Source of the DNA: JAMZMI01 sp039970095
GTDB lineage: Bacteria; Bacteroidota; Bacteroidia; Cytophagales; Cyclobacteriaceae
Direction: 5' to 3'
NCBI GenBank assembly: GCA_039970095.1
Contig: JBDVMP010000107.1
Location: forward strand, 115,313-179,312
DNA length: 64,000 nucleotides
Shown: positions 45,573-54,700 of the stretch, piece by piece
Layout: each line of letters opens with the position of its first letter
How positions within the stretch are numbered: the first letter of the stretch is position 1
Notes under the pieces: model-generated
Seen by the model: the letters and a program-made list of their open reading frames with translations, nothing else
What the model was told of the DNA's origin: nothing
The model's database searches: none
Translations under genes and position numbers: made by a program

Positions 45573-48125
45573 ATGAACAGGTGCAACTGGATTCTTATTA
45601 TAGCAATTTTTTCCATATCCTACTCTGGCTATTCTCAAACACTCGAGGAAATCGTCAACGATAGGATTAACGTTCTGGATTCATTAATCACTGCTTCTGA
45701 ATCTTCTGAAATCGATGCTTTGAAGGAAAAACAAACGATTCGTACAGCAGAGATATTTTTGGGTTACGCAGATTGGGATGAACAGAATGTCTCTTTAAAT
45801 ACCAGCTATTTCGAAAAAGATCACCACTACAAAGACAATGCTGAGGAAATGGCGAAGCTACTTGCAGATTTCGAAAGGCAGGATATTATCACAATGCTTG
45901 ATTCGGGTATTGCGACATTAGAAAGACTAATTGATAAATCCATCAATCGAGTAACAGCGCCCAATATTGACTGGTCAAACGTGAGTCATGATGGGGATCA
46001 ATTAACATTTGAAGGCAGACCCGTTTTCCTCGCAGGCTGGACCTGGAAGCCCAAATCGGATTTTTATTGGGATTACCATGGTCAGCTTGACGGACATTTT
46101 ATTACTCCGGGCTATGTCACTGATGAAAGTGGCCAGATTAATTCAAATCAAAGTGCAGAATTAGAGGCCAAGCCTAGCGGAACGATGGGTTTCATTTTTA
46201 TTAATAACCGTAACGTTCCGGAATGGGCAAAAACAAAATATGGAGACGCATTTGTTATCAAGGATCCCGATGCTGTTCGCTATACCGAGTACGATATTGA
46301 CCATCCGGGTGCAAGGGAACTGATGGGTGCTTTAATTGGTGGCATGGCACCTCAAATGTCAAATAAACAATATGCTGGGTTAGGTTATATGATGTGTAAT
46401 GAGCCACATTTTATCAATACAAAAAAAGCAAATGGGGAATTAGAATGGGCGAGTAGCGGGGTTTCCACTTACACCATGGATTCTTTCAGAGTATGGTTGC
46501 AAAAGAAGCATCTGGTTATTTCGAATTTGAATACGCTTTGGAACACTTCATTCAATGATTTCGAAGATGTTCAATTGGAAATCCCCATTTCTGTGGCTAT
46601 GCAGGGTACCGCACAGTGGTTTGACTGGATGTCATTCAACATGGATAGGGTGTCCAACTGGTACACCTTCATGAAGGATACAATCAAAAAGTCTGACCCG
46701 CACGCTAAAGTTCATTTGAAACTGATACCGGGCATGTGGACTGAAGGAGACAGGTCGAACGGTCTGGATTTTGAGGTATTAACTAAAATGAGTGATGTCA
46801 TTGGGAACGATACTGGAGCGGAGCATAGGAGCTTTCCATGGAGGACTGACCCCTGGGAAGAACGTTACATATTCGAGTGGAGGGAGATGGCCATGGCACA
46901 TGATTTTTTTAAGTCCATTAGTCCCAATAAAATCATGTTCAATAGTGAAAGTCATTATCTTTCCACTAAAGCTTCTATCAACTTGTATTTGGACCCTGGA
47001 CATGCACGGGCTACATATTGGCTGGCACATACACAAGGAATGTCGGGCAGTCAGACATGGTTTTGGGCGAGGAGAGAAGATGGGTCTACCAGGAGCGAGG
47101 CAGGTGGTTATGCGGCCTCTAACAATCATCAGCCTCGTGTGGTCAATGAAGTGCATTCGACTCTGCTAGATCTCAATTCTCATTCAGAGATTATCATGAC
47201 CTATCAACGCCAGAGAAAACCAATTAGAATATTCTACAGCAAGGCTGCATCAATCAATGATGCTGAATATATGGATCATATTTTTGATTTATATGAGTCG
47301 CTTTATTTTGAAGGTGTGCCGCTCGGATTTGTTACTGAAGATATTCTCAAAACGCAATCAAAAGATAATTGGGATGTTGTGCTAGTATATAAAACCGAAA
47401 ATGTTTCCGAAGGAGAAGTAGAAGCTCTTCAGGCTTATGTGGACGGTGGCGGAAAGGTGATTATTGATGCGCTGAGTTTTAAGAAAGATGAATATGATCG
47501 AAGCATCGATGGGATTACAGGCGGTACTTTGGTCGCAGAAGCTGGAGGAATGGCAGAAAAGGCGTTAAATATAGTGAGGGATGGAGGAAATGGTCCTGAA
47601 GTGACAGTTACCGAGTCAAGCAGTGCGGATTTTCCGATATGTACCTGGAAGTCCGCTAAGAATCAAAGTGGCCATCAAGTGATCTCTATGGTCAATGTGG
47701 GCAAAGTCAATGCAAGAGTGACTTTAAGACTGAATGGAGCAACAAAAGGAACCACCACCAGAGATGTTCTAAAAGGAATTGATATTGCCAATACCCAGAC
47801 GCTAAAACCTTATGATGTCCTGTTTGTGGAATTAAGAGATGAGGAGAGCACGATTAAAGAAATACTCCAATTAAATGACATAACTCCTGAGATGCGATTG
47901 TTTCCCAACCCATCCACAGGCAAGTTCAATCTGGGTTTTGGTTCTATTCAGCAGAGTGTTGACATTCATGTGCTGGATATAAACGGTCGACAGGTTCTGA
48001 CTCAACAAATTGATTCTCAGGATGAAACGACTATTGACCTGAGCTTTGCAAAATCCGGGATGTACATTGTCCGCGTTTCGGGATCAATGGATGAGAAGAC
48101 TTTCAGGTTTCTCAAAGTGGATTGA
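45573..48125 (+). CDS. Secreted GH42-like (possibly GH167-type) beta-galactosidase with T9SS domain
   Basis: An 850-residue secreted paralogue of the lipoprotein at 30.0 kb. A signal peptide (ending GYSQ) is followed by the same helical N-domain, a GH42-like barrel with probable acid/base Glu277 (MMCNEPHF) and nucleophile Glu459 (MFNSESHY), and the amidotransferase-like domain (IRIFYSKAASINDAEYMDH). A T9SS sorting domain (MRLFPNPSTGKFNLGF) ends the protein. The paralogue lacks this tail and is lipid-anchored, so the two probably sit in different places or act on different oligosaccharides. It has its own 103-bp upstream gap. Confidence 0.78.
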   Translation: MNRCNWILIIAIFSISYSGYSQTLEEIVNDRINVLDSLITASESSEIDALKEKQTIRTAEIFLGYADWDEQNVSLNTSYFEKDHHYKDNAEEMAKLLADFERQDIITMLDSGIATLERLIDKSINRVTAPNIDWSNVSHDGDQLTFEGRPVFLAGWTWKPKSDFYWDYHGQLDGHFITPGYVTDESGQINSNQSAELEAKPSGTMGFIFINNRNVPEWAKTKYGDAFVIKDPDAVRYTEYDIDHPGARELMGALIGGMAPQMSNKQYAGLGYMMCNEPHFINTKKANGELEWASSGVSTYTMDSFRVWLQKKHLVISNLNTLWNTSFNDFEDVQLEIPISVAMQGTAQWFDWMSFNMDRVSNWYTFMKDTIKKSDPHAKVHLKLIPGMWTEGDRSNGLDFEVLTKMSDVIGNDTGAEHRSFPWRTDPWEERYIFEWREMAMAHDFFKSISPNKIMFNSESHYLSTKASINLYLDPGHARATYWLAHTQGMSGSQTWFWARREDGSTRSEAGGYAASNNHQPRVVNEVHSTLLDLNSHSEIIMTYQRQRKPIRIFYSKAASINDAEYMDHIFDLYESLYFEGVPLGFVTEDILKTQSKDNWDVVLVYKTENVSEGEVEALQAYVDGGGKVIIDALSFKKDEYDRSIDGITGGTLVAEAGGMAEKALNIVRDGGNGPEVTVTESSSADFPICTWKSAKNQSGHQVISMVNVGKVNARVTLRLNGATKGTTTRDVLKGIDIANTQTLKPYDVLFVELRDEESTIKEILQLNDITPEMRLFPNPSTGKFNLGFGSIQQSVDIHVLDINGRQVLTQQIDSQDETTIDLSFAKSGMYIVRVSGSMDEKTFRFLKVD

Positions 48126-48151
48126 GCTAGGACTCAATTTTCAGTGTATTA

Positions 48152-48386
48152 TCATCCCGAAATGAGGGATCTTGCAGATTGATGTTTAGGCATTTCAAAT
48201 GACAAGTTCTTATTTCTAACCTGAGATCATAACATCAATTTATTAAAATAACAATTCTCCTCCTGGGAGGAGAAAGAGGTGGGTTGATTATTCCTAATTA
48301 ACTTTTTGGCATCTTGATCAAAAAGCTCAATATATGCTCCGATGTTTTTTTTGTTTGTCATCCCGAAAAATAAGGGATCTTACTTG
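48152..48386. repeat. Pair of REP-like intergenic repeats (TCATCCCGAA...GGGATCTT)
   Basis: TCATCCCGAAATGAGGGATC (48152-48171) and TCATCCCGAAAAATAAGGGATC (48358-48379) are near-identical, each folding as ATCCC/GGGAT. They flank the convergent gap between the GH42-like and the minus-strand GH16 gene. The type is a common dispersed repeat in Bacteroidota genomes. Confidence 0.65.
48255..48274. other. Hairpin in the convergent gap
   Basis: TTCTCCTCC and GGAGGAGAA pair perfectly around TG. It lies between the two convergent genes and could end transcripts from either side, although there is no T-run. Confidence 0.45.
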
Positions 48387-48422
48387 AAAACGGACCTTGT
48401 TCTTTACACCTGACTTACTCCT

Positions 48423-49886
48423 TTATTTCTTTAAGAGTCTTACCGGAGAATATCCAGGGATTTGAATAACATACATACCTGTAGTCAATTGTCTTAAATC
48501 AATGGATTGGTTATTCAAAACTGCAACTTTGAAAGATTGACCTAAGGTGTTAATAACCCTCACTGAATCGTGTCGCTCTTTTAAGCCGGAGATTTGCGTA
48601 AAATCTGCAGCTGGATTTGGAAAGATATCAAGGTTGTTGAGAACAGGAGAAATACCTAAAACGGGAGGTGCACTTTCTATCGTGAATGATTCACTCGCAT
48701 CACTGATGTTACCTGCCCAGTCAATTGCGTAAAGAATGTAGTTGCCAGGTGTGCTGCCATTGGTAGGGACTGAAGCGCGCCCTTCATTGGATATAAAAGA
48801 CTTGGCGTTGGCAGCTTCAATCTTGGTTTTGTCCCGTTCGATTCCTTCAGGTACAAGGAAAATCCTTGACTGCTCACTGACAGTAACAGATACCAATCCG
48901 TCATTAAGTGCCAATGTGTGATCTAAATCAGCAAAGGTTGGAGCAGTGGTATCTTCGATTTGATCAGCCTTTTGCCATACACGGATATATTCAATTTGAT
49001 ACTGCGCCGGTAGGTCTTCTTCGTTGGGGAGTCCATTCCAGGGGAAGCATTCCTGATCCACCCAGAGTCTTTGAGATCCAGTGAAGGTCCAGTCTCTTCC
49101 CTCATCCAGGTTTTTGGTAAAATCAGCTCCAGTGTATTTACCTTGAAATTCTCCGTCTACATATACCGAAACGGAGGTGTCGTCCCACTCAAAACCATAG
49201 GTATGATAATCATCCGCCACTCGCCAGTCTGTAGAAATAAAAGTTTCAAACCTGGGCTTAAATCCATTGCCCCACTCAATAAGATTAAATTTGAGTTCCT
49301 TTTCTTTGTGTTTTCGGTTAGCAGCCTCATATTTTCCGAACATCTCGAACATATCTATTTCAGCACCACTCCCTATTGTCCAGAATGAACTGGTAATTTC
49401 CGCGTTAGCAGCCTTACTGTAAATCTCCATGTAACCGTAGGTGAATTGTTTCAATGAATTAACACCAGCGGTAGTTACTGGTAATGGGTTACCGTCCAAA
49501 TCTTTTCCATAGCAGTAACCCGTGTTGCCCTCATCACAATTGCTGAGAAATGTAAATTCAGGCTCCCACTTTGTCTCCAGAATCAGTTTGCCACCGTCTA
49601 CTTTCGCGTTGTTTGGGGTGAATTGAGCAGGCCAGCGGCCTTTAAATCCGTTATAGTAGATGCCATCACGACATCCATCACCTTCGCAACCAGCTATATA
49701 TTCTCCCTGTAAGTGCCACCTTGATCGGTTCAGAGAGTCTCCTTCAAACTCATCACTAAAATCTCCATTGAGAATCCAATTGCCCGTGTTATCTGGGTCT
49801 GACAATGGATAATCCTGAGCAGTTAAATTAAAACTTATTGCGATTAAAATGAGCGTAGCTGCAGTATTGACTTTCAATTTGTTCAT
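48423..49886 (-). CDS. Secreted GH16 endo-galactanase with T9SS domain
   Basis: A 487-residue secreted enzyme and the only minus-strand gene of the PUL core. A signal peptide (ending LTAQ) leads to a GH16 domain (35-315) with catalytic EIDMFE (Glu176, Asp178, Glu181), similar to the GH16 domains at 23.7 kb and in the 51.7 kb fusion (shared AEITSSFWTIGSG). A cysteine-bearing insert (CEGDGC, CDEGNTGYC) may be disulfide-bonded. An Ig-like domain (318-405) and a T9SS sorting domain (LDIFPNPAADF) follow. Furcellaran or carrageenan is the likely substrate; subfamily is not certain. Confidence 0.88.
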   Translation of the reverse strand: MNKLKVNTAATLILIAISFNLTAQDYPLSDPDNTGNWILNGDFSDEFEGDSLNRSRWHLQGEYIAGCEGDGCRDGIYYNGFKGRWPAQFTPNNAKVDGGKLILETKWEPEFTFLSNCDEGNTGYCYGKDLDGNPLPVTTAGVNSLKQFTYGYMEIYSKAANAEITSSFWTIGSGAEIDMFEMFGKYEAANRKHKEKELKFNLIEWGNGFKPRFETFISTDWRVADDYHTYGFEWDDTSVSVYVDGEFQGKYTGADFTKNLDEGRDWTFTGSQRLWVDQECFPWNGLPNEEDLPAQYQIEYIRVWQKADQIEDTTAPTFADLDHTLALNDGLVSVTVSEQSRIFLVPEGIERDKTKIEAANAKSFISNEGRASVPTNGSTPGNYILYAIDWAGNISDASESFTIESAPPVLGISPVLNNLDIFPNPAADFTQISGLKERHDSVRVINTLGQSFKVAVLNNQSIDLRQLTTGMYVIQIPGYSPVRLLKK

Positions 49887-50189
49887 AGTTATTTATCTCA
49901 TGGGACACCATGAGGTCAGTTTGTAATCATAGTTGCAATTTCAATGATTTGCTCAAAGTCGACCATATCAATTTTACCCCGTTATTGTCTTTTTTTAATC
50001 ATTTATATCCGAAGAAAAGCACAGAAGATTCTGAGAATAAGATAAAATTGAAGAGGTGGCGGATAATTCTAGTGATGAGAATGCAACTCTTATTTGCTCA
50101 ATTTGTTGAAATATTAGTGGAGGAGAATAATTATTTTTTCACTGCTGCTGTGATTCAAGGGTACTTATCTTGGTTTTAAACAACGTAAA
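49887..50189. promoter_or_regulatory. Divergent upstream region of two GH16 genes
   Basis: About 300 bases between divergent GH16 genes, expected to hold both promoters. CTCATGG-GACA-CCATGAG (49897-49914) is a perfect 7-bp hairpin in the minus-strand leader. No convincing TAnnTTTG element was found. A possible 89-codon frame inside is not credible as a gene. Confidence 0.4.
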
Positions 50190-51659
50190 ATGAAAAGGAT
50201 AACCGCTTTACTTAGCCTGTCGATTTTAGTGATTAATCAACTTTTTGCGCAGATACCCACAACCCACACGGATATGCAGTGGGACTATTTGCCAGGTTAC
50301 TCTGATGAGTTTAATACTGGAACCCTGGAGAGCAAGTGGAACAACAACGTGAATGACTGGGGTACCTGGTCGTGGGAACCTGAGAACGCTTTTGTGTCTG
50401 ACACTGTGTTGACCATTAAAATGCAGCATGCACCCCATATGCGCGGCGGCAAAAATTATTACTTCACTTCGGGGATTGCCAGAATAGATGAAACGATCAC
50501 CTATGGTTATTTTGAGGCCAGAATCAAAGCGCAACCTACCTGGCCATCAGGAGCTCCGGCATTTTGGTTATACAGCGTAGGACAGCCCACGCCTGAGGAG
50601 GAAGGAGGTGTTCAATACAGTGAGATAGATGTCGTTGAAGTGTTCCAAATCCCCAATTCCATTCATGATATAGAAATGAACCTGCATACCAGGATTATCG
50701 AAAATGGAGAACTTACCTGGAAGCGACCTGGACAAAATGAAGAGCTTCACAACAAATGGTTGGCTCCATGGGACCCTCGTGATGAATACCATACGTATGC
50801 GGCTTTGTCGAGAGTTGACTCTATTTTTTGGTTTGTAGATGGTGTTGAGCGAGCCAGAAGACCTAACACTTATTGGCATTTACCAATGCACGTTACGGTT
50901 TCATTGGGTCTTAGACACCCTTACGAAGCATACATTAATGGCGAACGAACCGTGGTAGAAACACCTGAAGATCCAGGTGGTTTTCCTACAGAAATGAAAT
51001 GCGACTATGTCAGAGTATGGCAAGCTCCACCTCAAATCAATGCGGATAGGGATAAGTATACCAATGGAGAATACGGTGCTGGAGGAAGTTTAAAATTCGA
51101 TTATTCATTTGATGCAGGTAGTGGATATACCGTTTCCAACGTGCAGGGGCTGGTTTTGAAACTTCAGGAGAAGAACCAATCAGGTGAGGCGGTGAATGAA
51201 ATAATGGCAAATGATATGAGTATTGTGGGTCTGGCAGCTGGAAAATCATCTGTCTCACTTTTGATTCCCAGTGCGACAACTTTGACCGCTGACCTTCCTT
51301 CGGGTAATTATTATGCACTGACAGCTGAGTTTGAATCGACAAAAGAAGAAGGAACAGTCGTTGCGCTCGAGGAAATAAAGAACATTCAAATTAAAGATCC
51401 AAGTGAAATATTATCCGCAGTACCCAGAGGAGAAAGTGGTTGGGAAATATATCCAAACCCTGCCGATGACTTGATTAAGATAACCGGAAATTTTGACGGT
51501 GAATTGAGCCTCAGTGTTTATAGCCTATCTGGTCAGATATTGATTCATCAGCGATCAAATTTAGAATTTATAGACGTGTCTGCATTGCCTGCTGGTGTTT
51601 ATGTGATGCTGATCAATGACGGAATACAATTGAAATCGATTCGGTTTTCCAAAAAATAA
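50190..51659 (+). CDS. Secreted kappa-carrageenase-like GH16 enzyme with T9SS domain
   Basis: A 489-residue secreted enzyme. Signal peptide (ending LFAQ), then a GH16 domain (30-285) with catalytic SEIDVVE (Glu145, Asp147, Glu150). It shares with kappa-carrageenase the segments YGYFEARIKAQP, APWDPRDEYHTY, YWHLPMHVTVSLGLRHP and GGFPTEMKCDYVRVW. A beta domain (300-400) and a T9SS sorting domain (WEIYPNPADDLIKI) follow. It is simpler than the 990-residue relative at 37.7 kb, so the two may differ in release from the cell or in attack on soluble versus gelled polymer (inference). Confidence 0.9.
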   Translation: MKRITALLSLSILVINQLFAQIPTTHTDMQWDYLPGYSDEFNTGTLESKWNNNVNDWGTWSWEPENAFVSDTVLTIKMQHAPHMRGGKNYYFTSGIARIDETITYGYFEARIKAQPTWPSGAPAFWLYSVGQPTPEEEGGVQYSEIDVVEVFQIPNSIHDIEMNLHTRIIENGELTWKRPGQNEELHNKWLAPWDPRDEYHTYAALSRVDSIFWFVDGVERARRPNTYWHLPMHVTVSLGLRHPYEAYINGERTVVETPEDPGGFPTEMKCDYVRVWQAPPQINADRDKYTNGEYGAGGSLKFDYSFDAGSGYTVSNVQGLVLKLQEKNQSGEAVNEIMANDMSIVGLAAGKSSVSLLIPSATTLTADLPSGNYYALTAEFESTKEEGTVVALEEIKNIQIKDPSEILSAVPRGESGWEIYPNPADDLIKITGNFDGELSLSVYSLSGQILIHQRSNLEFIDVSALPAGVYVMLINDGIQLKSIRFSKK

Positions 51660-51731
51660 TTCAAACACATTAATTCCTTGCTTTACCGTCAAAACCAAAA
51701 GGTAGCGAGTGAATAGTTTTAAAATCTATTT

Positions 51732-54700
51732 ATGAAATATAACTACTTGGGTTTTCGTGGTTTCCTGATGTTAATTTTAATGGCAATTGCGTCTTTTAAC
51801 ACCTTCTCGCAAACCAGACCAAACATCATTTTTGTTCTAGCGGATGACCTTGGATATAATGACGTGGGATTCAATGGCTCCACTGATATTCCAACGCCTG
51901 AGTTGGACGTACTCGCCGATCAGGGAACTGTATTTTCATCGGCTTATGTGCTGCATCCGTTCTGTGGCCCTAGTCGCGCAGGATTACTCACGGGGCGGTA
52001 TCCACACGAGATAGGTTCACAATTTAACTTACCCAGTACAGGAACCGGAAGTGATCTTGGTGTTCCTACAGATCAAAAATTCATGAGCAAAATGTTGCAG
52101 GAAGCCGGTTATCAAACAGGTTTAGTAGGTAAGTGGCATCTGGGCAAAGAACCTGAATATCATCCAAATGTTCGCGGGTTTGATGATTTCTACGGATTTT
52201 TAGGCGGTGGACATGAATACTTCCCGGATTACTATAAGCAGCAATACGCCAATGGCAGCAACTGGGATTACAACGCACCTATGGAGCACAATGGGGTAGA
52301 GGTAACAGATGATGATGAGTATATCACGGATGAACTTTCCAATGAAGCCATTCGGTTCATCGAGGAGTCAGCTGCCGGCACAGATCCTTTCTTTCTATTC
52401 ATTTCATACAATGCACCTCATACACCATTGAGAGCCAAGACAGAAGATTTGGCTGTCCCTCAAATCGCCGCGATAGCAGATGGTACAAGGCAAACGTATG
52501 CAGCGATGGTTTATGCCATGGACAGGGGCGTAGGTAGAGTAGTGGATGCCTTGCAAGCGCAGGGTGTTTATGACAACACCCTCATTGTGTTCTTAAGTGA
52601 CAATGGAGGCCGCACGGATCAGGGCGGGAATAACTTTCCGTTATCTGGATCAAAAGGCAATACACTTGAAGGCGGATTCCGCGTGCCTATGTTCTGGCAC
52701 TGGCCATCAAATGTTCCTTCGGATCAAACATATGATCACGTAATATCAGCCCTTGACTTTTATCCAACATTCGCGTATTTGGCAAATGCGGATGTTTCTG
52801 CGAATGGTCATTTGGATGGAAAAAACGTTTGGAATGAAATTACAACCGGAGCGGATGCCAGGGTAGGAGATCCTATCTTTTCATTAAGACATAATGCGTC
52901 TGCAAACGAGGTGGGTGTTAGGAGAGATGAGTGGAAGGCATATAAATGGAACAATGCTGCGTGGAAACTTTTCAATATTGAAAATGACATTAGTGAACAA
53001 ACGGATTTAAGCAGTCAATTCCCAGAATTACTGGATACCTTAATAGCAAGGGCCAGCAAATGGAGTGAAGACCATGTGGAGCCCTTGTTTTGGGATAGTC
53101 CAACTGCGGCTTCCAACTGGGTCAATAATAATATGCCCAACTATGCTGTCACGTTTGGCTCTGTCATTGATTTGGGGTTTGATCCGGATGAATCTGCGCC
53201 ATACACCGACCCCACAAATGCTGATGGGTGGATTTATAATGAGGAGGTGAGTGATGAGTTTGATGGGACAACACTCGATGAGGAAAAGTGGCTAATTCAG
53301 GGAAGAAATGGGGAATATCAGTCGAATTGGATTGGTAGAGCTCCTTCACAATTTTCAACCGAGAATGTACGTGTCGAAGATGGTAAACTGAAATTAGAAA
53401 CCCGATGGGAACCGGATTATCCATTTTCCGAAACTCCACAAGCTGATGGTACTGAATACGAAAACATAACCACGGCGGCCGTTATTACACGCAAACAATT
53501 TCTTTATGGCTACATGGAAATAAGATGTAAAGCAGCGGATGCCGAGATCACGAGTTCTTTTTGGACTACCGGGTTTGAGTCTGAGCTTGACATGTTTGAG
53601 ATGTTCGGAGATCACAGACAGCCGAGCAAGGAAAGTCAGGGTTTTGATAATCAATATAAGTGGCAGTACATCGACTGGAGCCCCGGATTAGAAACAAGGA
53701 GAGTCTATGGCGAGGATTATATACTTGACTGGCGCGTGGCTGATGACTTTCATGTTTATGGTTGTGAATGGGATCCAGAGTACCTAAAATTCTATGCAGA
53801 TGGAGAACTCCTGGGAAGTATTACCAAAGATCAAATGGAAGCGCTGGGTAATGAATGGGTATTGACCAATCCATTCTGGATTTGGGTAGATCAGGAAACC
53901 TTTCCGTGGAATGGCTTGCCAACAGAAGAAGAAGCTGGTGAATTTCCGGTAGATTTTGAAATAGACTACATCCGAGTTTGGCAAAAGGAATATAAGAACA
54001 TCCTTGATCGCGGGTTATTTGGGTTTGAAGGTCCCCTCCGTAAGGATGGTAATTGGCTGTATTGGTTAATCCCAGCTGGCTCTGTTGATCACCTTGAAAT
54101 TGTAAATGAAAAGGCGGGTGAAGGAAATAACAGTTTAAAATTTCATTACACAGGCTCATTACCCTCAAATGTAGCAGCAACTTCACCTACAGGTTCTGTT
54201 GAAATGGAGTCAGGTGAATATACGCTTGCCACAAAAGTGTGGTTGGAAACGGGAAATGCACCAGATAAGATGGATATTTCGTTTGGTGATTCAGGTGAAA
54301 ACAACATCACCCTGGATATGGAGGGCCTACCAAATGGACAATGGGTGACACTGAAAACGAATTTCACTCGAAACAACGCCTCGACTGCTACAGATAATTT
54401 AACGATCACCATTAACTCCACAGATACCAATGGTACTGATGTTATCTTGTATATCGAAGATGTTTCAATTGAACCGTATCCTGGTATTTATGAGGGTAGT
54501 GTCTGGAATGGCCTCTCATGGGATGTTGCTCCTCCATCGGAAAACGCCCGCCTGATTTTTCAGGGCAATTACAACAACTCGGGAAACCTCAATGCGTCGC
54601 ACATTGAAATTGAAGAAGGTAAATCAGTTACAATTCCTTCTGGAAGCACGCTCACGCTTACGGGTGAAGCACAAATCGGAGATGTAATTGGTGATGGTTC

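Noticed and set aside
49910..50179. 89-codon frame between the divergent GH16 genes
   Set aside because: No family resemblance, odd composition, and it fills the region needed for two promoters.
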